Origin: Chromera velia
Taxonomy: Eukaryota > Sar > Chromeraceae
NCBI GenBank assembly: GCA_018398765.1
Contig: JAHBMJ010001381.1
Coordinates: forward strand, 1-27,500
DNA length: 27,500 nucleotides
Direction: 5' to 3'
Shown here: piece by piece, positions 8,502 to 19,826 of the stretch
Layout of the letters: each line of letters begins with the position of its first letter
Position numbering within the stretch: position 1 is the stretch's first letter
Program-made: the position numbers and the translations under genes
The notes under the pieces: model-generated
The model's input: the letters and a program-made list of their open reading frames with translations, nothing else
Told to the model about the DNA's origin: nothing
Database searches by the model: none

Positions 8502-8814
8502 TCTTCAGCCGGAAGGGAGTACACACACCAGAAGAAGCCAAGCCGGAGGACCGACCCACCTGTGCAAACACCGCCTCGCTGGGAGGCGGGGTCCCCGTTC
8601 CCGTGGAGCGGTGTCGCCTCCCAAGCGCTCCGACGGCCCATCATGGCCCCTGCAGAGACAACGTACTTTCAAGCGGGGACTTTCATTGAGCCTGCAAGCA
8701 AATTCAAGTTGAAGACTTTATATATATAGTTGTTCGAAACGATGAGGGCACGCAGCACTTCCTCTGGTTCTTCTCTTGCATTGACAGTCCTTTGATCACA
8801 CGCCCAAACACTTC
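8502..8814. promoter_or_regulatory. Divergent intergenic region with a TATA-like word
   Basis: The minus-strand gene (ATG 8501, or 8644) and the plus-strand receptor gene (ATG 8815) point away from each other across this short interval. On the minus strand a tatatatataaag word lies at 8728-8716, about 70-80 bp before ATG 8644 and a little over 200 bp before ATG 8501. A bidirectional promoter is plausible from the geometry. No transcription start can be shown from sequence alone. Confidence 0.35.
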
Positions 8815-8929
8815 ATGAATGCTGTATTGGGGGATACAACCGATTATCTGTTCAGTCTCTTCGGTACATACCGATACATGTGTCGATCATTGTCCCTTGC
8901 AGTTGTTCTGCGAAGTCTCCCCACTTCAG
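8815..8929 (+). CDS. First exon of the receptor-like gene, possible signal peptide
   Basis: ATG 8815 reads 38 codons and ends phase 1 at ACTTCAG|gtctgc. The intron runs to the strong acceptor tgcctttacag ending at 9128. An internal in-frame ATG at 8878 would give MCRSLSLAVVLRSLPTS, a short basic-hydrophobic leader. An alternative ATG at 8819 reads straight through the intron in the downstream frame, but the inserted residues look non-coding and the splice signals are good. A signal peptide is expected because the downstream modules are extracellular types. Confidence 0.5.
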
Positions 8930-9978
8930 GTCTGCCTCATTAGAGCAGAGGTGACCGTTTTTGTTGTTCACCGATGGATCTGCCCGTATTTTGTGCTCTT
9001 ATGCCCGAATGGGGACAGATGGCATTTGAGTTCCAAGCTTCCTCAGGAACGGATGCATGTATATATACAACATGTCGTCAATCTTCTTTTCCCATGTCAA
9101 TTGCTTATTTATTCGCTTGCCTTTACAGTGATAGGTCCAGTCGTTGTTGATGGAACAGCAGTCGGTGGCACTCTGGAAGAATTGACGCACGCGGCGAGCG
9201 CTGTGCCGCGGAAGGGAGGAGGGGGTCACGCAACCGGAAGAGAGAACTTGAAGGCAGCTGCAGGGACTCAGCGCAGACGGCTGTGGGACGCGACCACCGT
9301 TCTGTCTTCCTCGTACCTGACGGGGTCGAACGGTTTTTATGTTGCCGGAGTGACGTCACAAGGAAACCTGGGGGGAGCCTCGGGGATTACCACGGTCGGA
9401 GATGTGAACAATGACGGTGTGGACGATTTTATTCTGGGGGAAGGCGGGGCGGGGAATGCGTATGTGATTTTTGGACGAGATTGGAAGTCTTCGAGCTTCC
9501 CTGCCGAGATTGACTTGAGCACTCTGGATGGCACAAATGGGTTCAAGATCATTGGGAGTACGAGCACCCTGTTTGCATGGACTTTTGGCACAGGGGGTGG
9601 GGACTTCAACAACGATGGCATTGCAGACATCATCATCGGAGCTGCTGAAGAAAGTGAGTTGGTGTTGGTGTGTCTGTCCGGAAGATCATCGACAAGCGAA
9701 AGGCCCTTCAACATTCGCATCCATTCATTCATTCATTCATTCATTCATTTGTGTGTCCACGCAAACGGCAGTGTTCCGGACACCTTCTTCGAACAACTTC
9801 CTGCGGTTTAGCATTCAAGCAAAGAAGTAAAGCCGCAGTGTCGTTTGATGGATCCCCGAGAGCTTATCCCACAAATGATGCAGAGAGAAAAGAGTTGCCA
9901 GGATCTGGGGAGGTTGGCATGCAGGTTTTTCTGTCTTCGCTTTTTTTTTGCGTACATGCTTTTCTGTGTATCCATCGA

Positions 9979-10012
<34 letters not shown>

Positions 10013-13000
10013 GTCTGTTGAAAAGAAGCAAGAAAAAAAAGTCATTTCGTTTGCCTGTCTGTTTTTGCTATGCCTATCTTCTGTCTCAGCCGTATTCCCT
10101 GAATTCCTGCCTGAGGAGGATCGAGATCTTCTCCTTAATCGGTGCAAAGCTCTTTCCGATGTTCCCAATACCCTCAAAAGTATCCAATAGATGCCCAAAA
10201 GGACAAAAATTAAGTGAACAAAGACATACGTAAGTCGGATGGCTGTTTCTGTGTCCATCTGCCGATCCCGAGCTCAAACTCTAATTTGCATCTAGGCCGA
10301 AAACCTGTGTGTATACCCATCTTCTGAGTGAACATGTACACGAGTTCACTTGCAAAGATACATACACCTCTTGAGTGTTTGACGCGTCTGCTGTCTCCAC
10401 AACCCCGCAGATGTTTCCGGGGCTACCGGTTCCAACAACGGTAAAATCTACTTGATCTTTGGCAAGGCTTCGTGGTCGGCGACTGTCACTGCTTCCGCGT
10501 TGAGCGGGTCAGACGGGGTAATCTTTAACGGAGTCGGGGACGGGTCGCGACTTGGATTCGGAGTCGGCAACGCTGGAGACGTGAATGGAGATGGGATCGA
10601 CGATATTACTTTCACGGCCTATCGAACAAGTCTGTATCTTTTTGTCTGAGTCGTCCTCCAGCTGTTGTTGTTCATCTCTGTCTGTTTCTCTGTGCTTGTG
10701 TCCGTCTCTGTGTGTCTTTGTCTGTCTCGATCTGTCCCCGTCCATCGCCCATGTAGCAATGTATTTTTCCTCTCTCTGTGCGCGCCTGCATCTGAGAAAT
10801 CTTCTGCTCACGGAGGCACAAATTTTTACAGGTGGATCTGTTTGTGTGTGTTCTTGGTTTGCACGTGACTTTTTTGCATCGACCTGTTGAATGCAGATCA
10901 AGGCGGCACCGATAGCGGCGCGGTGTTTGTCTACTTCGGCAAGAGCTCCGGGTGGACGTCTCCGATAACGGTGACAGGGAGCATCATGGACGGAGTCGTG
11001 GGGTTCCGTATCAACGGGGAGGCGGGGGACCAGCTGGGTGTGGAGATGGCGGGGAACGTTGACATCAACAACGACGGGATCAAAGACATTATCTTTTCCG
11101 GATGGATAGCCGGTAGGTAGGTCAGTCAGTAAAGTAATTAAGTAAGGCAGGCGTGCAGGGACCAAGTGAGGAATTCAGTGAATGAATGAATGAGTGAGTG
11201 AGTGAATGAGTGAAGGACGGAAGTAGTCTGTGGGTGAAGAGTGAGCAGGGAAGGAAAAGGCAAATGAGAGAGGGTGCGTGGGTGCGGGTGTGGGTGAACG
11301 AGTGAATGAGTGTGCTGGAGAGTGTGCTAGAGAGTAACTAAAAAGGAGTGGGGAGGGAGAGAGGGAGTTGACGAGACTGGCTAAGTGAGTTAGGGATTGA
11401 GCCAGTGAAAAACTGCGTCGAACTTTCAGATAAGCAAAATACAGCCCCAATCTTTTTCTGGATTGCCACGTGCTTGCATTCTTCAATAGTATTATCGGAA
11501 AAGGTGAAGTACATTACGTCTTTCCGAGAGACTTCTCCGCATGCATGTCTAAGCAGAAAGACGCTGGGCAGCTTCTGAAAGTTTCTTGCATGCCGAAAGA
11601 CATACAAAATAAAAAAGGTTTTTTGAAAAGCGCGGTCGGCTCTTGCTTCGTACATTGTCTCCAAGCGCTGGACGCTTCAGAAGCGGAAATTGACCGATGG
11701 CGATGGAGTAAGAGGAACATGCCCATGAGGATGTGCGTGTGTGTACGTATTTCCGTGTGGACATGCATTGTGTTTTTGCAGATCCTGTGAGCAGCAATGA
11801 AGGAAGGGTGCACGTGTTCTACGGCAAGTCTTCCTCCACCTTCAGCGGGACCTACTCCGTGACAGACATTGACGGCACGAACGGGTTCACAGTCAACGGA
11901 GTGGTAACAGAAGGACGGCTTGGCTCTGTCGTTGCGGGCCTGGGAGACGTCAACGGAGACGGAATCGACGATTGGATTGCTGGCGCTTATCTCTCCAGTG
12001 AGTGGGCCGGACTTTCTTTTTTGTTTGTCATGCAGAGAATTTCCCTCCTCTTTTCTCAGGCTACTTCTCATCAGCTCTCTTCTCTCTGTGTGTGCGCTGG
12101 CTTTCGTGTTGTACTTGCAGCACCTGAAAGCCTCTCGTCTGCCGGGGAGGCCGTTGTAATTTTTGGAAGTTCTGACTTTTCTGCTCTAGATGCGGCGGAC
12201 GGAAGCACCGACGGCAAGTGGAAGGTCGACGCTTTGGATGGCAGCAACGGGTTCCGTTTTTATGGAACAGCAGCCAACGACAACGCCGGGGTGGACGTTC
12301 AGGGACCTGGAGACGTCAACGGAGACGGCGTGAATGATATTCTGATCTCCTCTGTTGCCGGTGAGTCATCCAAGTGGTGGTCCTTCCACCGCTGAGAGAG
12401 AGTCTTGTTCGATCGGTACGATTGATTGTCTGTGCGAAATTCAGCGAAATCTGCAGCTGGCGTAATCTTTAGGCAGCCGTGCTGAGAGTTCTGGGGCTCT
12501 GCTTCTTTCTGCAACTGGAGGGCCTGAATCAAAGGCTGAAGCTCACTTTATTTCTCGCCCTCTTCACAAAATCGGGAGATAGAAGAAAGCTGCTCGTAGC
12601 GATATGATGCTCTTTCATTCTCCTGCAGACCCCAACGGCCTGTCAAACGCGGGCGAGGCCTACCTGGTGTTTGGGAGAAAAGTCTCGACAGCGGGAAACT
12701 TCGCGTCCGTCCTCAGACCCTCCGACCTGGACGGCACCAACGGAATCATCTTCCAGGGTTCCGCTGCCGGAGATCAGTCCCAGAATCTTGGAAGGGCCGG
12801 GGACATCAATAAAGATGGTAAGGGAGCGCGCTGTTTGGATGCCTGTACGACGATTTTTTTTTTAAAGGGCAGAGAGGCGAGACAAGGGCTGCGTCGGCTG
12901 CATCGACGTTTGATGTTACTCTCCCTGTGTCTAGTGCACAGATTTTTTTCTAGTCGTGCAACATGCCTTTGCCATTTCATGAGGGATTTCGATTTCAACT

Positions 13001-13201
13001 TTCCTCCTCTTCCTGCAAGGAACCAAATCAAAAGCACCTTCTTGATCGTGCACTCTTATCCCATGAATCGCTTCTGAGCGTCCACTCGTCCTGGGGCGAA
13101 GAAGCAGAGTTCAAAAAATCATCTCCCCGCTATTGCTCCTTCTGCTTCGACTTTACTTTCAGGAGTCAATGACTTCATTGTCGGAGCGCACAAAGCATGT
13201 G

Positions 13202-13233
<32 letters not shown>

Positions 13234-14301
13234 CGCTGTGCATATATGCATGTGTGCTGTGTGTTGTTGCGTCTAGCTCATTCACAAAGGGTGGCTGTCT
13301 CACTTTGATGACGTTTCTGGTAAAACCACAAAGCTTTCACGTTGCCCCGTCTTTTCTGTGTCTGGGAGTGTTCCGGGATCTGAGAAGGAAGGCAGCGTTG
13401 CAATCCAACAAAGCAGGTGAGTGGTGTCGCAGCAACTGTGCTCCGCAAAAACACGATAAAGCAGGCATGTCCCCCCCCTTCTTCCTTTCTCTTCATCTTG
13501 CAGCCCCAAATTCTCTTTCCACCGCCGGAGAGGTGTACGTACTCTTCGGAAGTCCGTCAGTCAGCCCCATCAGCACGCTGTGATCAATTTAGGGTCTCCG
13601 TGTAGTCTCTGTCTGTGAGTGAAGGAAGGTTTAGATTACACCATCGAATCACTCGAGAAATCAAGTCACTTGCAAAACACACAAGCATATTCCCGCACTC
13701 TTGCCTGCTGAGAGCTGTCAAAAACTGGAGCGATTCAAGTGCATCCGAGGGGACACCTAACTTAATTCCCCCCCATGCACCCACCCTAGCTTGTGCTTGC
13801 TCCCTTAATTGCATGCAGAGGCCGATGAGTGCACTTTGGGAACCCATAACTGTCACGCGACACATGCAACATGCACCGACACGGTGAACAGCTTCTCTTG
13901 CACATGCAACTCGGGGTACTCAGGAACGGGAGTTGCTTGCTCGATTTCTTCAAGTCAGTCAGTGAGCGAGTGAGTGAGTGAGGAAGGCACAGAGTGAAGG
14001 AGGGAGTCACCAACTGGCGATTTGCTTCTAGCAGTCTGTGATCATCTCATCTTAAGCTTTACTCACTTGCTTCTCTTAGAATTGATGAAAAACCTTCATT
14101 CTGTGGCCAATTCCTACAATGTACTGTCCATTCGGTCTTCTTTGTTCTCAAAGGATTCAATTCTTCTACCTGTGACTTGGGCTTTCTCTGATTGTTTCGA
14201 CGGTCTGCTGTAGTCAGTCAGTGGGTCCGCTCGTACACTTTGCGAGAGAAGCGTCAGAGGGTCTTTTGACTGATTTGTTCTTTCGTCTGTAGAAGTCTCT
14301 C

Positions 14302-14333
<32 letters not shown>

Positions 14334-17300
14334 TTGTCTGTGGGAGAAGAAGAAACATATAGTCTTTCTGTCTGCAAGAAGAAACATATAGTCTGTCTGT
14401 CTCCATGTGCAGCCTCAACGGTGTGCACTGGGGAAAGTGGCTGTCTTGAGGAGTGGACCTGTGCCAGTTATGGAGACTGTGAGAGACTCATTTCGGAAAC
14501 TGATGGGATTTGCCAATGCGTTGGTAAGTCTGAATGACCTCACTGGATGCATGTCCTCTCGATCGATCGATGGGCTTTGTGAAGGAAGCTGCTCAGGCGT
14601 TGACACATCACAGAGTGCATGGGTAAACTTGTGGCGACCCAATTTGCTTATCATCTGTCCCATTTTACCATTCGCTTGCCCCTCAGGTGTTTTATTCTTT
14701 GCTTCAACCTCCGTGCTTGAATGACCATGTTTTTCTTTCTGCCCTTCTTTCTCGCGCTGATCTCTTCCCTGAATCCGCTTGCGCAGACGTCGACGAGTGT
14801 GCCCTGGGGACCCACGTGTGTCCCTCCATCGCAACCTGCAAGAATACACCGGGAGCCTATGAGTGCGAACTGCCAGAGACAGTTGAGACGTCGACGCTCG
14901 AGGCGGACTCGGGGGAGGATGAGGGGGCAGCGGGGACCGTCCTCCTTCTGAACGTCCGTCAGTCTTCTTCTATCTTCTCCTTTTTTTGTTGTGTCCAGGT
15001 TGGCTGCGTGCTTCCGCGGCCAAGACAGATATCCTGACCCCCCCTTGCTCTCCTTCTGTCTGTTTCTGTCTGCAGTCACTGAAGTCATTTGTTGAGACCA
15101 CCACGGGCACCGGCACAGGGTCGGACGGCTCCACTCCCGCATCCTCCACATCAGAGTCCCTTGCAAGCACCAAGGCAGTTGCGGACAAGATCAGCAGCAC
15201 GATCTCGAACATTCAGAGCAGTGGACGGACGCTGACAAGTGAGGAGACAGAAAGCTTCACCACCGTGCTGGCAACTACAAGCAAGGGTCTGGATTCGCTT
15301 CTTTCGGGGACAGACAGCAGCTCTCTCAGCCAAAACCAGAAAGACTCGCAAACATCCGAAATTACAAACTCTGTGACCGCGGTCGGTGATCATGTTTGTT
15401 CGATCGTTTTTGCCGTACATTGAAACGATAGATGTTCCGATCGCAAATTACGAATGACGGGTGCTGGCAGACTGTCGGCGCTCGAACAACTCTTTCAGCT
15501 CTCGTTTTATCCAGTCAAAAAGTCTTTTTCTACCGTTCCCTTAATATTGGTTTTGGTGCCGTTACCATGTCATTCCGTCCTCCCATCTGGCCAGCCCCCC
15601 CCCTCTCTGTGTGCAGCTTGCGTTCTTTATCTCTTTCCGTCTGTCCCTTTTCTCTTCTGTGTGTGTGCAGCTTGCCTCCTCTCTCTCTGCCGTCGTCTCC
15701 CGGTCTTCCTCTGTGCCCAAGTCCCGATCGGGAAAGTCTCTGGTCGGTTCCCAGCTTCCAGTGCTGTCCTCCCTCGAGAAGACGCTGCAGTCCGCCTCCG
15801 CAGACGCGGGAGTGACGGCGGGAGGAGACGCCTCGGGGGCCAACGGCACTGCTCTGGCATCGAGAAGGAAGGAGTTGCAGAGTGCGACAGACAGCGTGAT
15901 CAAGACAGCGACCGCATCAATCGGTCAGTGGGCAGACAGAGACTAACTGACCGATTGTATCAGTGAGGGTAAGGGGGGCTGTGCTGGAAGAGGGTAAGAG
16001 TGTCTTGAAAACCTGTCGTGCCTTCAGATCGCCTGCCGCAGGCATGGAATAGCCAAGTCACGCTCATGTGTCTGGCTGTATCTTCTTGCACGGGCAGCTT
16101 CGTACACTAATTCACAGCACCCTTTGCTTCACATAACCTCCTGTTGTTTGTTCAAGTGGCCCGATTTTTTCTTGCTCTTGCAGCTCCGCTTGTTTTGCGT
16201 CAAGCCACTTCGAGTGGCTCCTCAGTGATGTCCACGGATTCGTTCTCCGTCGCGGCGACGGCTCTTCCGAGTCCTACTGCGGTTGCGGACGCGCGGTCTC
16301 TGAGTGCGGAGGTGGGACCTCTGTCTATCTCTTTGAAGTCGTTCTCAGATGCTACCGCAGAGAGGTTGAGGGCCCTCGCAGGAACTTGCGGGGACTCTGA
16401 CCAGGCTTTCCTCGGTCTGGCTGTGGTCACGTGGGGAAGCGATGTGAGGAACTACGTGGGAGGGACAGCGAAGTTTGGGGCCTCTCAGTCTGTACGCCTT
16501 ATGTGGTGCGGGGAGGACGTGGGCGCTCGGGTGTTTGGGTCCGACCAAATGTCCGTGACTGTCGGGGGGCTCCAGGGAGCGGGGGGGGACGGGAGCGGTA
16601 ATCGTCGTCGTCGTCGTTTGAGTTCTTCTGTGGAAGAGGAGGGAGGCTGCTCGTCTTTTGATGGCGAGAACGATCAGTGGAGCTCTCTTTGCAAGAGCGT
16701 AGCGGGGGGTGGGTGTGAGTGTGAGGGTGCGGGTGCAGGGCTGATGGAGACGGAGTTTGGAGAGGCGATTGGAGATGTGGCGAGCATCTTGGCTGGAGCA
16801 GATCTGTCGGTGCTCTGGCAGTTCGACAGGGCAAGAGAGGGGGCGACGATTGACAATGCGCTGCTGTGGGTGGTCGGTGCTCTTCTGGGAGGTTTCCTTC
16901 TTCACATACTCATGTAGGTCTGCACGTTTGGCGTCGCTTAATTGCATTGTTTTTGATCCATACAATCACCATGATGCCTCTTGACATAACCCTTATCCTT
17001 TTCTGATTTTTTCTTCGCGTTGCTTGTCTGATTTCTTCTTCGCGTTGCTCCCCGTTGACATGCTCCTCTCTGTCCTCCCACTCCCTCCTTTCGATCGATC
17101 CCCTTTGCAGAGCCATCTGGCGAGACCGATGCTCCCCCCGGACCTCTATGTCGGTCGTCGAGGCCGCGTGTCTGAACACGAAGGCAGTTCTTGCAGCTGC
17201 GTGGGAGAACCGCCATCAGATGAACATGTGCTCCTTCGAGTTTGTCTCCGAACAAATCGAGAAGATGGTCACCGAAGGAGACACGGGACTCCGCGACCGC

Positions 17301-18139
17301 TATCAGCACCCCTTCTCCAGCGACTGTGCCTACCCTCTCAACACCCCCCCCCAGACGGCAGAAGCAGAAGAAGCAGAAAGCAACGACGCAGCTGTGTCAG
17401 GGGAGTTGGGAGATTCCCTAGACCTCCAGGCGCTCTCCTTCCGGCAGACAGACCTAGTGGCCCTTCTCACTGCAGACGCGCAGAAGGTCCTCGCTCAGGG
17501 GGTCAGGGGCACCCGGAATTTGGAGAGGGGGCAAGAGGCAGTCGTCATCACTCCTGAAGTCGCCCTTATTGAGGACAGAAATCACTCATGTGATTCCACT
17601 AGAAAAGGGAATGTCCCCCTTCGTCCTCCCCTTCATGCGCCCCTGTGGGACCCCCGACCGCCTCCCGTTCTTCCTTTCAGCCTCCGTCTGTCTCTCTCTG
17701 CACGCTGGCGCCGAGATTTGATTGTCGAACCGTTTGGCGATGCAGACTGGCAACTCCTCTCTGCTGCCCGTTTCCTGATTTGTTCGGGGCACTTCAAACG
17801 ACGCTTAGAGTTCCTTGCAGAGAGACAGGCGAGTCGGTACAGAATGCTTGAAACCCTAGTCAGATCATGGCTGGTGAGAAAAGGACTGCGGAAGTCCGAC
17901 AGCTTTCTTCCGTCCGAAAAGAGAAAGGGACAGACAGCTCCAAACATGACATTTTGTGCCAATCTTCGGGGATTTCTTCTTCCTTGGCCCGCAGCCTGCC
18001 CTCCCATCGGCAGCGGGGAGTTGTATCAGACTCAGATTGTGTCCGCAGATGGGCAAAGTTACGTCCAGAAGACAAAAGATTTGACGGTCCTGTTGACCAT
18101 CGGATCCTCTTTCCTTCAGGTGTGTCCCTCCGTGTTCCT

Positions 18140-18175
<36 letters not shown>

Positions 18176-18236
18176 GTCTTTCTGTCTTTCTGTCTGTCTA
18201 TCTGTCTATCTGTCTATCTGTCTATCTATCTATCTA

Positions 18237-18285
<49 letters not shown>

Positions 18286-19786
18286 TTGTCTGTCTATTTG
18301 TCTGTGTGTTTTTCTGTTTGATGGCAAATACTTATGCAGTTTGACTAGGGCATTTCACTGGCAAGACGATTGAGTGGACGCCTGAAGGTTTGATCAGTCA
18401 CTCCATATGACCAGCACACGTGGTCAGCTGAGACAGTTTCACGATGGCCTCTTCTTTGCACTCTCCATCAACTGATAGACGTAGCATTCAAAGGAAGACT
18501 CATTTCTCTTTTCGGTTGCCTCCCTCTTTGCATCCCCGGCCTGCGCAGATAAGAGCCTTCTCCCGGCAACACGACCTCTCGGTCGCACTGCCGTCACCGA
18601 TGCTTGACAAGTATGGTCTCTTTCTCAGTCCCAATTTGAATCCAGGGAATGGACGCGCGAGGAGCGTCCTCGTGGTGGTCCCTCAGCGCTGCGTGCTTGA
18701 CTCTGGCAGTCGTATCATTTCGGACTCCCGTCTTGCCTCTCGGGACTTTTTGTTTGCTCGAAAGGAGGGGGAAAACGACGCACGCACTCCTGTTCCGCTG
18801 AGAGTCTGGAAAGGGAGACAGACGGGCAAGTCTGCAGAGAAGAAAAACGAGAGGGGGGCAGTGAGGCACCAAAAGCAAGGATCTGTCGAGAGATCAACCT
18901 CCCGACTTTCCCCCTTAGAGGGTGCAGTTGAGTTCCTCGAGGAGTCCCCCCACTGCTCTGTTCTGCGTCTCTTTGTGAGGTGTCCGGAGGCCCCGAGTGG
19001 CGTCGTGGGTCTGGACATGTCGAACGCCCGACCGGTGACAAAAGAAGAGATTGATCAGATCGAGAATGAACAGGGCTCGGGGGCATTTGTTGGCGAGAAA
19101 CACTTTATGGGATCGAGGCAAGGGGAAGGGGTGGAAAAAGGGGGAGGGGTACAAGAGAATCAAGACAGGCGATTTTCCATGAACAAAAAAATGAATCAGA
19201 TTGTCCAAACGATCAACCAATGCAGTGGAGGAGGAGGGAAAGACAGAAAGCATCCTTTCCCAACTCTGGAGGAGTCTCACTGTGAGAAGAGGAGGGTGGC
19301 AGCAGAGGAGACAAAATTTGAAGGACAGACGCAAGGTGTGGAGGAGAGCAGAGAAACCATCGAGGTTCTCTGTCAGATAGCTGATCAATTGTTGCAGTGG
19401 AAACGCGACCGTTCAGCTGCTTTCCGGTCGATGCCTGTTTGGACAAATTTGGGGAAGCAGCTGGAAGAAGACATGAAGAGGTACGTGGGTGTGTGGACAG
19501 AACGAGCGCTCGATATTTGTTCTGCTGTCTAGCTTATCCCCTCTCTCTCTCTCTCACTCTCTCTGTTTCTTTCTTTCTTTCTTTCTTTCTGCCTTTCCGT
19601 GAATCTTTCTTTTTTCGTTCGTCCGTTCGTTCTCTCTCTCTCTCTCTCTCTCTCGTGCGCGCGCCCGCGCGCGGACACAAACACACACACGCACGCACAC
19701 ACGCTCTGGTCTTGGTGTTCGTTCCCATCGCGCACACAGCCCCCGTCAGCCCTTCCGTTCTCCTCTGATGCGTTCGTCTGTGTGAG

Positions 19787-19826
<40 letters not shown>

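Larger units (their letters stand above)
9129..13551 (+). other. Seven-bladed FG-GAP (integrin-alpha-like) propeller region
   Basis: Seven calcium-loop repeats are visible: DVNNDGVDD (9401-9427), DFNNDGIAD (9602-9628), DVNGDGIDD (10578-10604), DINNDGIKD (11061-11087), DVNGDGIDD (11946-11972), DVNGDGVND (12312-12338) and DINKDGVND (12802-12817 joined to 13163-13173). Each keeps the acidic residues of a DxNxDGxxD loop. Between loops the outer strands recur as AGE.YVIFG and as LDGTNGF...G. One blade corresponds to roughly one exon from the third to the sixth, all with phase 1 at both ends. The last exon (13504-13551, AGEVYVLFG) supplies the closing strand. Integrin alpha chains usually keep such loops in only three or four blades, so full retention is closer to bacterial-type FG-GAP proteins. 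Confidence 0.85.

Noticed and set aside
8560-8644. Alternative first exon starting MMGRRSAWEATP
   Set aside because: Its donor (gtgggt at 8559) and the acceptor at 8476 give a frame that hits TAA within seven codons. ATG 8501 needs no such junction. It may be 5' UTR.
8819-9811. Reading the receptor gene without its first intron from ATG 8819 and on past 9653
   Set aside because: The stretch 8930-9128 is hydrophobic and motif-free and ends in a strong acceptor. After 9653 the frame enters a gtgagt donor and an ATTC microsatellite. ATG 8815 with splicing keeps the phase.
17867-18373. Ser-Val-Cys-Leu repeat protein
   Set aside because: It is the (TCTG)n intron microsatellite translated.
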